DNA of 64,000 bases from Candidatus Omnitrophota bacterium (GTDB lineage: Bacteria; Omnitrophota; Gorgyraeia; 2-01-FULL-45-10). Position numbers and translations under genes: made by a program. Positions 15,114-22,324 of the stretch are shown here, piece after piece. The number at the start of each line of letters is the position of its first letter. The first letter of the stretch is position 1. The stretch is from assembly GCA_041650805.1 (NCBI GenBank), contig JBAZKM010000001.1:186001-250000 (forward strand). The letters are read 5' to 3'. Below the pieces are notes generated by a model, which worked only from the letters and a program-made list of their open reading frames with translations, did no database searches and was not told the origin of the DNA.

Positions 15114-15524
15114 TTAATTCGCTGCTTCCGTTTCGGAAATAACATTCCCCTGTTCGTCGTACTTTCTTATTACCCTCTTCTTTATCGTCTGCGGGGCCGC
15201 GGCCTCTACCTCGGGGACCGTCTCGACCTCTTCCTCATAAGCGGCCTCCTGCCGCCTCTTCGACTCCTGATTGGCGCTGAGCAGGGTCCCGCCTACCGCC
15301 CCGACCCCCGCGCCTATGGCAGCACCTGTGCCTGCTTTACCTGAAGCGCTTCCTATGGCGGCTCCGAGCCCTGCGCCTAAGAGTCCTCCCATAAGAGCTC
15401 CGCCCAACGCGTTACCGGCGCTGTTACCTTCGCTGTCACTGTCGCGGCCGGTCGCTCCGGGACACGGGGCAGCCGACATCGAGATCGTAACGGCAGCTAT
15501 AAGTATCCAGGCAAATATCTTCAT
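15114..15524 (-). CDS. Glycine-zipper protein, single-domain paralogue
   Basis: Secreted 136-residue protein: signal peptide with a Cys near the cleavage site (ISMSAAPCPGATG, so a lipoprotein is possible), one glycine-zipper block (GGALMGGLLGAGLGAAIGSASG) at about 38-80, a charged helix, then the tag KRVIRKYDEQGNVISETEAA. The tag matches the end of the protein at 10021-10722, so the two are paralogues. It has its own promoter and an AAGGAG SD. It lies 15 bases before the response regulator gene. Confidence 0.8.
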   Translation of the reverse strand: MKIFAWILIAAVTISMSAAPCPGATGRDSDSEGNSAGNALGGALMGGLLGAGLGAAIGSASGKAGTGAAIGAGVGAVGGTLLSANQESKRRQEAAYEEEVETVPEVEAAAPQTIKKRVIRKYDEQGNVISETEAAN

Positions 15525-15558
15525 ATCAACTCCTTATTAGGGTTTAATACTCTTAATT

Positions 15559-15587
15559 AATATACATGGAAAACCGGGGATTTGCAA
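15559..15587 (-). promoter_or_regulatory. Sigma-70 promoter of the single-domain glycine-zipper gene
   Basis: On the minus strand TTGCAA (15582-15587), 17-base spacer, TATATT (15559-15564), about 35 bases before the ATG. Confidence 0.55.
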
Positions 15588-15619
15588 GAAAAATTTACGG
15601 TATGCTGCAGCGGATAGGA

Positions 15620-15985
15620 CTACTTTCTTATGTGCGCGAGGGCTTCCGAGGTCTGCCGTTCGTTCCAGGCCTTTTTGAATTCAGCATGCCTGTCCTTATC
15701 GCATGCCGTCTTGAGAGGCGGCTGGACCGCATCGAGTCCGCATATGCCGGCAGCAAAATTTTTGGAAGGCCTTAATTGATTGCCCGAGATGAGACCTGCC
15801 GTGACGAGAAGTGCCGCAATGACCACGCTTGTGAGCGCTATCCTGGCGGCAGCGACAGGCTTTGTCTTACATTTCATATCTACGCCTGAAACGAGGTTTC
15901 CTGACAGATATTCACCTACTATCTCCAGGGCTTCGCTCTTATTTTCAGCGTCGCTTGTTATCTCTATGACGGTCTTGTATTTCAT
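15620..15985 (-). CDS. Single-pass membrane protein of unknown function
   Basis: 121 residues in three parts: a soluble N-terminal region with a small alpha-beta pattern (YKTVIEITSDAENKSEALEI) up to about 45, one membrane segment at about 46-66 (ARIALTSVVIAALLVTAGLI), and a charged C-terminal tail with two Cys. No family recognised. A promoter (16013-16041) and SD GGGGAGAG precede the start, so it is probably a single-gene unit. Confidence 0.7.
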   Translation of the reverse strand: MKYKTVIEITSDAENKSEALEIVGEYLSGNLVSGVDMKCKTKPVAAARIALTSVVIAALLVTAGLISGNQLRPSKNFAAGICGLDAVQPPLKTACDKDRHAEFKKAWNERQTSEALAHIRK

Positions 15986-16012
15986 GGACTCTCCCCTGAT
16001 CGAAGCAGTACG

Positions 16013-16041
16013 AGTATATACTATCTTTAAAGGTGTGTCAA
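16013..16041 (-). promoter_or_regulatory. Strong sigma-70 promoter of the 15620-15985 gene
   Basis: On the minus strand perfect TTGACA (16036-16041), 17-base spacer, TATACT (16013-16018). Confidence 0.7.
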
Positions 16042-16159
16042 GGAAAAATATATAACTATTTTATAATCTAACAGAGCCATTTCATCTTCACATTTAAGCA
16101 ATTATAGAAAACTAAATATCGTTACTTTCTTCTAACTGTTAAAGCAAAAAAAATTGGCA

Positions 16160-16936
16160 TCACCTGCACTTAAGTATCTTTACCATAGCCCTGTGGATCC
16201 TGCCGTTCGTAGCCAGGACGTCCTTATCATAATGCGAATAGCGCGTGCCGTCGAATCTCGTGACGATCCCTTTGGCCTCCCTGACTATAAGGCATCCGGC
16301 CGCGCTGTCCCACGGGCGCAGGTCCAGTTCCCAGAAACCGTCAAACCTGCCGCACGCGACATAACAGAGGTCCAGGGCGGCAGACCCGGCCCGCCGTATG
16401 CCCTGGGCACGCATCAGAAAATTCTTAAAATTTTCTATGTTTGTCTCTTTCTTCTCGCGAACACCGTATGAGAACCCTGTGGCAAGAAGAGATCTCCTGA
16501 GGGCCGGGGTCCGCGACGCGGATATTCTCTTCTTATTGAGGAATGACCCTTCATTCTTCACGGCCGTGAAGAGCTCTTCCCTCATCGGATCATACACGAC
16601 ACCGAGTATCACATCCCCCTCCTCTTCCAGGGCGACCGAAACAGAGAAGAAAGGGAAAGAATGGGCAAAGTTGGTGGTGCCGTCAAGCGGGTCGATGACC
16701 CACCTGTACGGCGAACGGCCTATCCTCGGGGGGCCTTCTTCGGAGAGTATCGAGTGGCCGGGGAACGCCTTGCGGACCTTTTTTATTATAAGGTCTTCGG
16801 ACCGCCTGTCGACGTCGGTGACAATATTTATCCTCCCTTTATAGGAGATCTTTCCCGTCCTCCCGACGGACTTTCTTATCATGGCGCCGCTTTCGAGGGC
16901 TGCTTCTGTTGCTATTCTAAGGAATAGATCAGGCAT
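16160..16936 (-). CDS. Inositol monophosphatase family protein
   Basis: Mg-dependent phosphatase of the IMPase/FBPase superfamily, acting on inositol phosphate or related sugar or adenosine phosphates. The 258-residue protein has the family motifs: GP near the metal site (SILSEEGPP, residues 65-73), WVIDPLDGTTNF (residues 84-95) and WELDLRPWDSAAGCLIVREA (residues 202-221) with the third metal Asp. Length is normal. Start MPDLFLRIATEAAL overlaps the end of the flavodoxin-family gene by 8 bases, so they are likely coupled. Exact substrate is not predictable from sequence. Confidence 0.9.
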   Translation of the reverse strand: MPDLFLRIATEAALESGAMIRKSVGRTGKISYKGRINIVTDVDRRSEDLIIKKVRKAFPGHSILSEEGPPRIGRSPYRWVIDPLDGTTNFAHSFPFFSVSVALEEEGDVILGVVYDPMREELFTAVKNEGSFLNKKRISASRTPALRRSLLATGFSYGVREKKETNIENFKNFLMRAQGIRRAGSAALDLCYVACGRFDGFWELDLRPWDSAAGCLIVREAKGIVTRFDGTRYSHYDKDVLATNGRIHRAMVKILKCR

Positions 16937-17516
16937 TGTTTGTTAGTTTGGAGTTAGGAGGAATAAGCTGGTAGCCGAGCCGGAAGGCCCGTTCCAGGAG
17001 GTCTGGCCTCTTATTTATATCACCGGCGTCTTCGATCCTGCCGCAGAAGAGCTCGCCGGCATATTCGGTATCGATCGTCTTGAAGAATACCTTCACGATC
17101 TGTCTCGCATTCTCGAAAAAATCATTCTTATCATAACCGCCCGCGGAAAGGAATATCCCCCGCCTCTTCTTCCCGTCCCGTATCTTCAACATATACTTCT
17201 TGATCCATGCGCACTGGAAACGGTCTATCATCGTCTTCATCTGAGCGCTCAAACTTCCGAAGAATACCGGGGAAGCGAGTATAAGACCGTCCGCCTCTTT
17301 TATCTTGTCATATATGGCACACATGCCATCCCTGATGACACAGGCGCCTGTCTTGCGGCATCCTCCGCACTCCTGACAGGGCTTGAATTCGAGGTCGTTC
17401 AGGACTATCTTCTCTACGGAAGCCCCGGCAGACCCGGCCCCCTCCAGGGCTTTATCGAGAAGGATATCGGTATTGCCGCCTTTGCGCGGGCTGCCGCCTA
17501 TTCCGAGGATCTTCAT
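16929..17516 (-). CDS. Flavodoxin-family (iron-sulfur flavoprotein-type) oxidoreductase
   Basis: FMN-binding NADPH-dependent reductase fold of 195 residues. The phosphate loop GIGGSPRKGGNTD is at the N-terminus, followed by a Cys cluster CQECGGCRKTGACVIRDGM (residues 48-66) typical of Isf-type proteins that bind a 4Fe-4S cluster, then LASPVFFGSLSAQMKTMIDR. The C-terminal PPNSKLTNNA is written by a TAACTCC-type heptamer tract, so the original stop was probably earlier. The ferredoxin gene just upstream on the same strand is a likely electron partner. Confidence 0.88.
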   Translation of the reverse strand: MKILGIGGSPRKGGNTDILLDKALEGAGSAGASVEKIVLNDLEFKPCQECGGCRKTGACVIRDGMCAIYDKIKEADGLILASPVFFGSLSAQMKTMIDRFQCAWIKKYMLKIRDGKKRRGIFLSAGGYDKNDFFENARQIVKVFFKTIDTEYAGELFCGRIEDAGDINKRPDLLERAFRLGYQLIPPNSKLTNNA

Positions 17517-17519
17517 TAT

Positions 17520-17551
17520 CGGCTTTCAGCTGTCAGCTTTTGCTGATAGCT
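17520..17551. repeat. CAGCTTT-family inverted repeat after the ferredoxin gene
   Basis: CAGCTGTCAGC and GCTGATAGC arms around a short T-rich loop, starting 2 bases after the ferredoxin stop. Same family as 33900-33939, 48963-49041, 51036-51127 and the tract inside valS. Confidence 0.7.
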
Positions 17552-17553
17552 CT

Positions 17554-17736
17554 TTATTTCACGATTATAGCGCTGACGGGACATTGCTCGGCGATCTCGC
17601 CGAGGTCGCAGCTTGCGCAGCTGTCACTTATTGCGTGGGCTATATTATCATCCCCTACCTCGAAAACATCGGGGCAATTAGAAGCACAGAGGCCGCATCC
17701 GGTACAGAGTGAATCGTCGATAGTGATCTTCGCCAT
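17554..17736 (-). CDS. Small ferredoxin (4Fe-4S)
   Basis: A 60-residue electron carrier. One complete cluster motif is visible, CTGCGLCASNCP (residues 11-22), closed by CP near residue 52 (EQCPVSAI). A second pair of Cys (CASC, residues 40-43) is spaced as in Thermotoga/Desulfovibrio-type single-cluster ferredoxins, where it can form a disulfide. It lies upstream of the flavodoxin-family gene and could supply it with electrons. Gap of 12 bases to the 87-residue gene. Confidence 0.9.
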   Translation of the reverse strand: MAKITIDDSLCTGCGLCASNCPDVFEVGDDNIAHAISDSCASCDLGEIAEQCPVSAIIVK

Positions 17737-17748
17737 GTAGATCCCCTT

Positions 17749-18012
17749 TCAATTCCCCTTCTTATCATCTTCGGAAATGCGCAGCCCTACGGTACGGGCT
17801 ATCTCGCGGAACTCTTTATCATTTATCTCGTCGAGCGATTTGCGCAGTTTATTCAACTGTTCGTTGAACTTTATGGCCTTCTCCTGCATCATCTCGTGCG
17901 TCTCGTGTGAGCCTCCGAAAAGACGGAAGTTCTTCCCCCTCGTTATACGCACGTGGCCATCCTTGGAATCGAATCCCAATCCCAGCAAAACCTTCCTGTA
18001 TAGTCGGTTCAC
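17749..18012 (-). CDS. Conserved-looking soluble protein of unknown function
   Basis: 87 residues. N-terminal half is a small basic domain with GFDSKDGHVRITRGKNFRLF, C-terminal half is a charged helix (MQEKAIKFNEQLNKLRKSLD). No family recognised. It is packed between the EF-Tu-like barrel gene and the ferredoxin with short gaps, and the start is followed by normal coding composition. The phrase 'GGSHETHEMMQEKA' suggests a helix start after a loop. Role unknown. Confidence 0.7.
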   Translation of the reverse strand: MNRLYRKVLLGLGFDSKDGHVRITRGKNFRLFGGSHETHEMMQEKAIKFNEQLNKLRKSLDEINDKEFREIARTVGLRISEDDKKGN

Positions 18013-18039
18013 CTTTCACCCTTCATACTGATATTTATC

Positions 18040-18450
18040 CTACACCCTGTAAACGCTGTCACCTATCCTGACGCGCGATCTTACCAGAAGGCCTATCTCC
18101 TGGGACTTCCTGCCTTCTTCTATAGAAACGTGATCGAGCTGTATGGATAACACCTTCTCTTTAAAATCGGTCGTGTGGCCTTTAAGATATATCTCATCGC
18201 CCACCCTGAGACCGTCTTTCAGGAGCAGTACGGCGGCGGCCTTTACATGCGGAAAATAGTGGGTCACCTCCCCCACCTTCTCCATCGTCGCCTCGGGCCC
18301 GGTCAACGCGGGTTTCTTTGTTTTCTTGACCCTTGACCTTTGACCCTTCGCTTTCCTGACCCTTGACCCTTGACCCTTCGTTTTCTTGACCCTCTTCTTT
18401 ACAACGGTCTTTTTCGGAGTTCTCTTCTTCGCCTTCTTTTTCGTCGCCAT
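18040..18450 (-). CDS. Translation elongation factor-like beta-barrel protein with a Lys/Arg-rich N-terminal tail
   Basis: 136 residues. The C-terminal 80 residues (KVGEVTHYFPHVKAAAVLLL, then GDEIYLKGHTTDFKEKVLS) match a small EF-Tu domain-2-like barrel found alone or at the end of U32 peptidases. The N-terminal 50 residues are extremely basic (KKKAKKRTPKKTVVKKRVKK) and contain GQGSRVRKAKGQRSRVKK, which is written by a TGACCCT heptamer tract at 18326-18394. The natural protein may be only the barrel plus a short tail. ATG at 18450 or GTG at 18456 are both possible, next to GGGGG. Function unknown, perhaps RNA or ribosome binding. Confidence 0.75.
   Translation of the reverse strand: MATKKKAKKRTPKKTVVKKRVKKTKGQGSRVRKAKGQRSRVKKTKKPALTGPEATMEKVGEVTHYFPHVKAAAVLLLKDGLRVGDEIYLKGHTTDFKEKVLSIQLDHVSIEEGRKSQEIGLLVRSRVRIGDSVYRV
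18326..18394. repeat. TGACCCT heptamer tract inside a coding region
   Basis: Two blocks of three TGACCCT-type units plus a single unit, separated by TCGTTTTC-like linkers. The tract stays in frame and encodes the basic GQGSRV/GQRSRV peptides. Confidence 0.8.
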
Positions 18451-18493
18451 ATTCACCCCCCGATTTTACGACTTATTATATTATCCCCCTTTT

Positions 18494-19060
18494 CTATTTG
18501 CAAGTATTTTTGTGCGTCTTTAACGGGCAGCTGCCGCAGAGAGGTCTCTTCTTGCAGAAATCTTTTCCGGTCCTGACTATAAGCGCGTGATACTCATTGA
18601 AGAGTCCCGCGCGTTTCGGCAGGTTCTCCATGAAGAGCTCCTGCATCTCTTCATATGTCGCGTCTTCGGATACCAGGCCGTGCCTGGTAAAGACCCTCCT
18701 GGTGTAGGCATCTATGACGAAGACCGGTCTCCCGAAGGCATAGAGGAGTATGGAGTCGCACGTCTCGGGACCCACGCCGTTCACCCCCAGGACCTTCCGC
18801 CGTAATTCCGCGGTCCCCGAGCGGGACATCGCGGAGATGCTTCCGCCGTAGTCGGAGGATATAAGGTCGATGAGGTTCTTCAGGCGTCTTGCCTTGATAT
18901 TATAATATCCGGCCGGCCTTATCACCTGCGCGAGAGACGCAGCCGGGGCCTTTTTGATGGCGCGGGGCGAAGAGAGTAGCCCGGCGGCCTTTAGGTTCAA
19001 GATCGCTTTTTCGACGTTCTTCCAGGACGTGTTTTGCGTCAGGACGGCGCCGACCATCAT
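18494..19060 (-). CDS. Endonuclease III-like DNA glycosylase (HhH-GPD) with 4Fe-4S loop; true N-terminus probably upstream
   Basis: Base-excision repair glycosylase/AP lyase-like. It has the helix-hairpin-helix VLGVNGVGPETCDSILLYAF with catalytic Asp in VFVIDAYTRRVF, and the C-terminal cluster C-x6-C-x2-C-x5-C (CKKRPLCGSCPLKTHKNTC). The Lys of the bifunctional Nth position is replaced by Glu (GVGPETCDS), so it may be a monofunctional or MpgII-type enzyme. From the first ATG the protein is 188 residues, but the conserved WWPAE...LTQNTSW block starts upstream: in-frame codons back to about 19162 read LLAIYRRLYAAYGPQDWWPA with no ATG, GTG or TTG. A rare start (ATA at 19162 or ATT at 19138) overlapping the HEAT gene stop is likely. 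Confidence 0.85.
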   Translation of the reverse strand: MMVGAVLTQNTSWKNVEKAILNLKAAGLLSSPRAIKKAPAASLAQVIRPAGYYNIKARRLKNLIDLISSDYGGSISAMSRSGTAELRRKVLGVNGVGPETCDSILLYAFGRPVFVIDAYTRRVFTRHGLVSEDATYEEMQELFMENLPKRAGLFNEYHALIVRTGKDFCKKRPLCGSCPLKTHKNTCK

Positions 19061-19158
19061 CTCGAGCGGGCCCTCGGCAGGCCACCAATCCTGCGGTCCA
19101 TAGGCAGCGTAGAGCCGCCTGTAGATGGCCAGTAAAATACGCCGCTTATATTTTTTGC

Positions 19159-20190
19159 TTATTTTGTCGTCCCTTTTGCTCTTATCTCGTCTATTGCCAC
19201 CTGCGAGGCCTTACGCACTTTCATGCTTTCGTCCTTTGAAAGGGCTTCCAGGTCAGGGATGAACTCCGGTTTCCCTATCCTGGCGAGCGACTGTATGGCC
19301 GCCAGCCGTATATCGATCACTTCATCGCTCAGGAATTTTTTAAGGGTCGGGATCACTTCATCGGTGCCTATATCCCCCAGGGAAATGACGGCTATTCGCC
19401 TGAGGTCTTTCTCGTCCCTCTCGGCAACCTTCATAAGGTAAGGCACAGAGCTCGGATCGCCGATCTTTCCGAGGGCGATAAGGGCTTCACGCCTGATCTT
19501 TATATTCCTGTCTTCCGAAAGCGTATTGAGTGCCGGTACTGCGGACTTCGTCCCTATATCCTTCAGGGCAACGACTATACAAAGACGCACGTTATCATCG
19601 TATTCGCCCGTCATATTCGAAAGTTTCTCCACTGCCCGTTCTTCTTTTATGTCGCCCAGGCCCTCTATGGCCAGGCACTTTATCCTGAGGTCAGGATCGT
19701 CCGTCAGCTTAAGGAAGACATCGCCGAGCGACGGGTCCTTTATCTCCTGGAGCGAACGTGTTGCCAGATACCTGACTTCGGAGTCGTGGTCCGCAAGGGC
19801 CTCCTTCAGGACCCCGACGGCCCTGCTGTCGCCTATCTTCCCCAGCGCCTTTGCCGATGCCCGGCGTATCTTTACATCGGTATCTTTCATAGTCAGGACC
19901 AGCGCATCGACCGCCATGGGGCTCCTGATATATCCCATGATGTCGATAACGGCTATCCTCTGGCTTACCTTGGCTTCCTTGTTCTTCGCTTCCTCTGCGA
20001 GCGCCGGCACCGCCTTCTCCTTCAGCGAGGTCAACGCGACCGTGGCTTCATGAGCGTATTTCGTATCTTTGAGAAGCTCTATGCTCCTTCTCGCGGTCGA
20101 CTCCGCCCTCAGGTCCGCATCATCGGCATACGCCGGTACCGCGGAAAATATTAAAGCGCTGATCAAAACTATCACCTGACCCTTGCCCAT
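19159..20190 (-). CDS. Secreted HEAT-repeat protein
   Basis: About 343 residues from the ATG at 20190, which has a strong SD (AGGAGG). The signal peptide ends near VPAYADD. The rest is a row of about nine HEAT/PBS-lyase-type repeats of 31 residues, each with the pattern 'D..I R..A..ALG.IGD..AV..L'. Such solenoids serve as protein-binding scaffolds; exported ones are common in Planctomycetes and Omnitrophota relatives. The stop overlaps the likely start of the DNA glycosylase gene. A longer start at 20214 would add basic residues before the signal and is less likely. Confidence 0.88.
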   Translation of the reverse strand: MGKGQVIVLISALIFSAVPAYADDADLRAESTARRSIELLKDTKYAHEATVALTSLKEKAVPALAEEAKNKEAKVSQRIAVIDIMGYIRSPMAVDALVLTMKDTDVKIRRASAKALGKIGDSRAVGVLKEALADHDSEVRYLATRSLQEIKDPSLGDVFLKLTDDPDLRIKCLAIEGLGDIKEERAVEKLSNMTGEYDDNVRLCIVVALKDIGTKSAVPALNTLSEDRNIKIRREALIALGKIGDPSSVPYLMKVAERDEKDLRRIAVISLGDIGTDEVIPTLKKFLSDEVIDIRLAAIQSLARIGKPEFIPDLEALSKDESMKVRKASQVAIDEIRAKGTTK

Positions 20191-20206
20191 ACGTCCCCTC
20201 CTTTTT

Positions 20207-21004
20207 TTACTCAAAGAACTCCGTATCGCTGTACTTATATTTACATATCCCGCGTTTGGACGTCTGTATAAATTCTATAAGATGGCTTATCTCTTTTGAA
20301 GACGGGAGCTTCTTCATCTCCTCTATCGCCTGCGTCGTGTTCAGCTCGGACTGATAGAGCAATTTAAACGCGTCCTTTATTCTCTTTATCTCTTCTCTCG
20401 GGAATTTTGCCCTCCTCAGCCCTACAAGGTTAACGGAGCGCACGACCGACGGGCCGCGGACCAGCATATAAGGGGGCACGTCCTTATTCACCCCTGTGAA
20501 CCCGCCCACGATGGCAAGCGTTCCTATCCTGCAGAACTGGTGGACGACCACATTACCCGATATGAATACGCCGTCCCCGACAATGACATGGCCTGCCAAA
20601 AGCGCGCAGTTGGCGATGATCACCCGGCTGCCTATATGGCAATCGTGGCCGATATGCGAGACCGCCATGAGATAACAGTCGTCACCTATGACCGTAGGAG
20701 AGTCCTCCTTCGTCCCCCTGTGGATGGTCGCATACTCTCTTATGATATTACGCTTTCCTATGATGAGCCGCGTCTTCAGGCCCTTGTCGAATGTCAGGTC
20801 CTGCGGCGTGTGGCCCAGGACGGCGCCCATGTGTATCTCAGTGCCGTCCCCCACGCTGGTACCGTTCATAACGTGGGCATGCGGCCACACCTTGACGTCC
20901 TTACCAAGTTCGACGTCATCCTCTATTATCGCAAACGGCCCTATATCTACGCCCGGGGCTATCCTGGCCCCTTTGCCGACTATCGCCTTTTCGCTTACGC
21001 TCAT
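20207..21004 (-). CDS. lpxA: Acyl-ACP--UDP-N-acetylglucosamine O-acyltransferase LpxA
   Basis: First enzyme of lipid A synthesis: moves a 3-hydroxyacyl chain from ACP to UDP-GlcNAc in the cytoplasm. The 265-residue protein is a left-handed beta-helix of hexapeptide repeats (VGKGARIAPGVDIGPFAIIE) over residues 8-190, with the catalytic His in SHIGHDCHIGSRVIIANCAL at about residue 125, then a helical C-terminal domain (YQSELNTTQAIEEMKK). Length equals E. coli LpxA. It proves that the organism makes, or once made, lipopolysaccharide. Its start overlaps the HAMP gene stop by 4 bases. fabZ and lpxD, often adjacent, are absent here. Confidence 0.95.
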   Translation of the reverse strand: MSVSEKAIVGKGARIAPGVDIGPFAIIEDDVELGKDVKVWPHAHVMNGTSVGDGTEIHMGAVLGHTPQDLTFDKGLKTRLIIGKRNIIREYATIHRGTKEDSPTVIGDDCYLMAVSHIGHDCHIGSRVIIANCALLAGHVIVGDGVFISGNVVVHQFCRIGTLAIVGGFTGVNKDVPPYMLVRGPSVVRSVNLVGLRRAKFPREEIKRIKDAFKLLYQSELNTTQAIEEMKKLPSSKEISHLIEFIQTSKRGICKYKYSDTEFFE

Positions 21005-21441
21005 TTTGCACTTCCTTCTATCTTATCCAGCAACTTGTTCAACGCTTCCGCCACCGGCCTTACATCGTCCCTCCTCCTCACCCTTATACGTTTTGAAAAG
21101 TCCCCGCTGTCGGATATCCTCCTTATCTCCCTCTCGAGGCGCTCCATGGGGCCCACGAACCTGTGCGACATCGCGATGCCCCATATCATCAATATAAGGA
21201 AGAGGGGCGGCACGCCTATCAGGAGCACGAAATTTATCTTCTGTATCACCGGGAATAGGTTATATGCGATATATTCCGGTATGCCCAGCTGTTCCGCCAT
21301 CACGTTGAATATCAGGTAATAGAGGCACCCCCCTACGAACAGCACCGGGACGATCATCGACACCATCAGGAGAAAGAGATACCTCAGCTGGACAGGCCCG
21401 CCGGTAAAGAACTTCACCCGTATAAATCTGGTCCTCATCAT
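21001..21441 (-). CDS. Membrane protein with HAMP domain and no output domain
   Basis: 146 residues: membrane segment near 20-42 (YLFLLMVSMIVPVLFVGGCL), a short external loop, a second segment near 68-88 (FVLLIGVPPLFLILMIWGIA), then a HAMP domain at 90-142 (HRFVGPMERLEREIRRISDSG ... VAEALNKLLDKI). There is no kinase, methyl-accepting or cyclase domain after HAMP. It overlaps the DUF3047 gene (4 bases) and lpxA (4 bases), so the three are translated together. It may relay a signal to a separate partner or serve structurally; unknown. Confidence 0.85.
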   Translation of the reverse strand: MMRTRFIRVKFFTGGPVQLRYLFLLMVSMIVPVLFVGGCLYYLIFNVMAEQLGIPEYIAYNLFPVIQKINFVLLIGVPPLFLILMIWGIAMSHRFVGPMERLEREIRRISDSGDFSKRIRVRRRDDVRPVAEALNKLLDKIEGSAK

Positions 21442-22229
21442 CTGGTCCCCCTTTCGCTGGCGAAACCGTCTTCTTTATACCCCAGTTTTATCTCGTCATA
21501 CATCGATTCCGCGCTGGTGAGCGTGTGTTCGGTGTTCGTCATGAAAGCTATAGCCCCGACATTGCGCTCCGGATCCTTCCCGAACGCCTTCCTGTAGTCG
21601 GCCAGTATGTCGCGTTCCTCGCGGCACCAGCCGTCACCCTCACCGGGACCGCTCCTCAATACGACCAGCTTTATGTTCTTTGAATAGGGGCTTGTGCCTG
21701 TAGTGCCCGCCGGGACCGTCTCGGTCCACATATATTCGATGACCTTTGAATTAAGGACGAACGGCGCCAGGAATATCACGTAGACCCTGGCGGCGAAGTC
21801 GTCTTCTTCCGTCGTCTTAAGGCTCTCGGGCAATTTTTTGGCCGGGAATTTATTCACCCTCCACTTCCAGGTGATGATGGGGTTCTTCGTCTTCGCGTCC
21901 ATATTTATCTTATAGTAAAGGGCCGAGGCGGTCGAATCGCTCGTGGCCTTTACATAAGAGAGCGTGCCGTCCTTCTCTACCTTATAAGCCACCTTTCCCC
22001 TGAATACCTTCTCCTCCCACTCCTTTAACTCGTTCTCATCGGAGAACGGGAACCACTTCACCAGGAGCATCTTATATATGAGGGGTATCTCTCTCGCTTT
22101 TTTTATCTCTTCCGGTCCTTTTCCCGGCAGGAAATGCCTGTAGCAGAAAGGCAGGGAGGCGAGCACGGCTAGCAGGATAAATACGGCTATCTTCCAGTAT
22201 CTCTTCTTTGCCAGGCGCCTGTTTTGCAT
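21438..22229 (-). CDS. DUF3047-type exported protein
   Basis: 263 residues: N-terminal membrane anchor (YWKIAVFILLAVLASLPFCYR), then a domain with the DUF3047 pattern: YVKATSDSTASALYYKINM, ITWKWRVNKFP, DDFAARVYVIF, YMWTETVPAG, NVGAIAFMTNTEHT and a final SMYDEIKLGY. The family fold is thought to be a beta-sandwich like carbohydrate-binding proteins; function is unknown. Coupled to the HAMP gene by a 4-base overlap. The HAMP-DUF3047 pair next to lpxA suggests an envelope role. Confidence 0.85.
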   Translation of the reverse strand: MQNRRLAKKRYWKIAVFILLAVLASLPFCYRHFLPGKGPEEIKKAREIPLIYKMLLVKWFPFSDENELKEWEEKVFRGKVAYKVEKDGTLSYVKATSDSTASALYYKINMDAKTKNPIITWKWRVNKFPAKKLPESLKTTEEDDFAARVYVIFLAPFVLNSKVIEYMWTETVPAGTTGTSPYSKNIKLVVLRSGPGEGDGWCREERDILADYRKAFGKDPERNVGAIAFMTNTEHTLTSAESMYDEIKLGYKEDGFASERGTR

Positions 22230-22270
22230 ATATTGGTTAGTATTTTATTGCGGCGCCTGATAAAAGTCAA

Positions 22271-22305
22271 TAAAAAACCCCGCCCTTTTTTCAAAGGGCG
22301 GGGTT
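22271..22305 (-). terminator. Strong rho-independent terminator of the porin gene
   Basis: G+C-rich stem of 13 base pairs (AACCCCGCCCTTT and complement) with a short loop, followed on the minus strand by TTTTTTA. It lies about 20 bases after the porin stop. Confidence 0.92.
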
Positions 22306-22324
22306 AAATACAGCAAATAACTAC

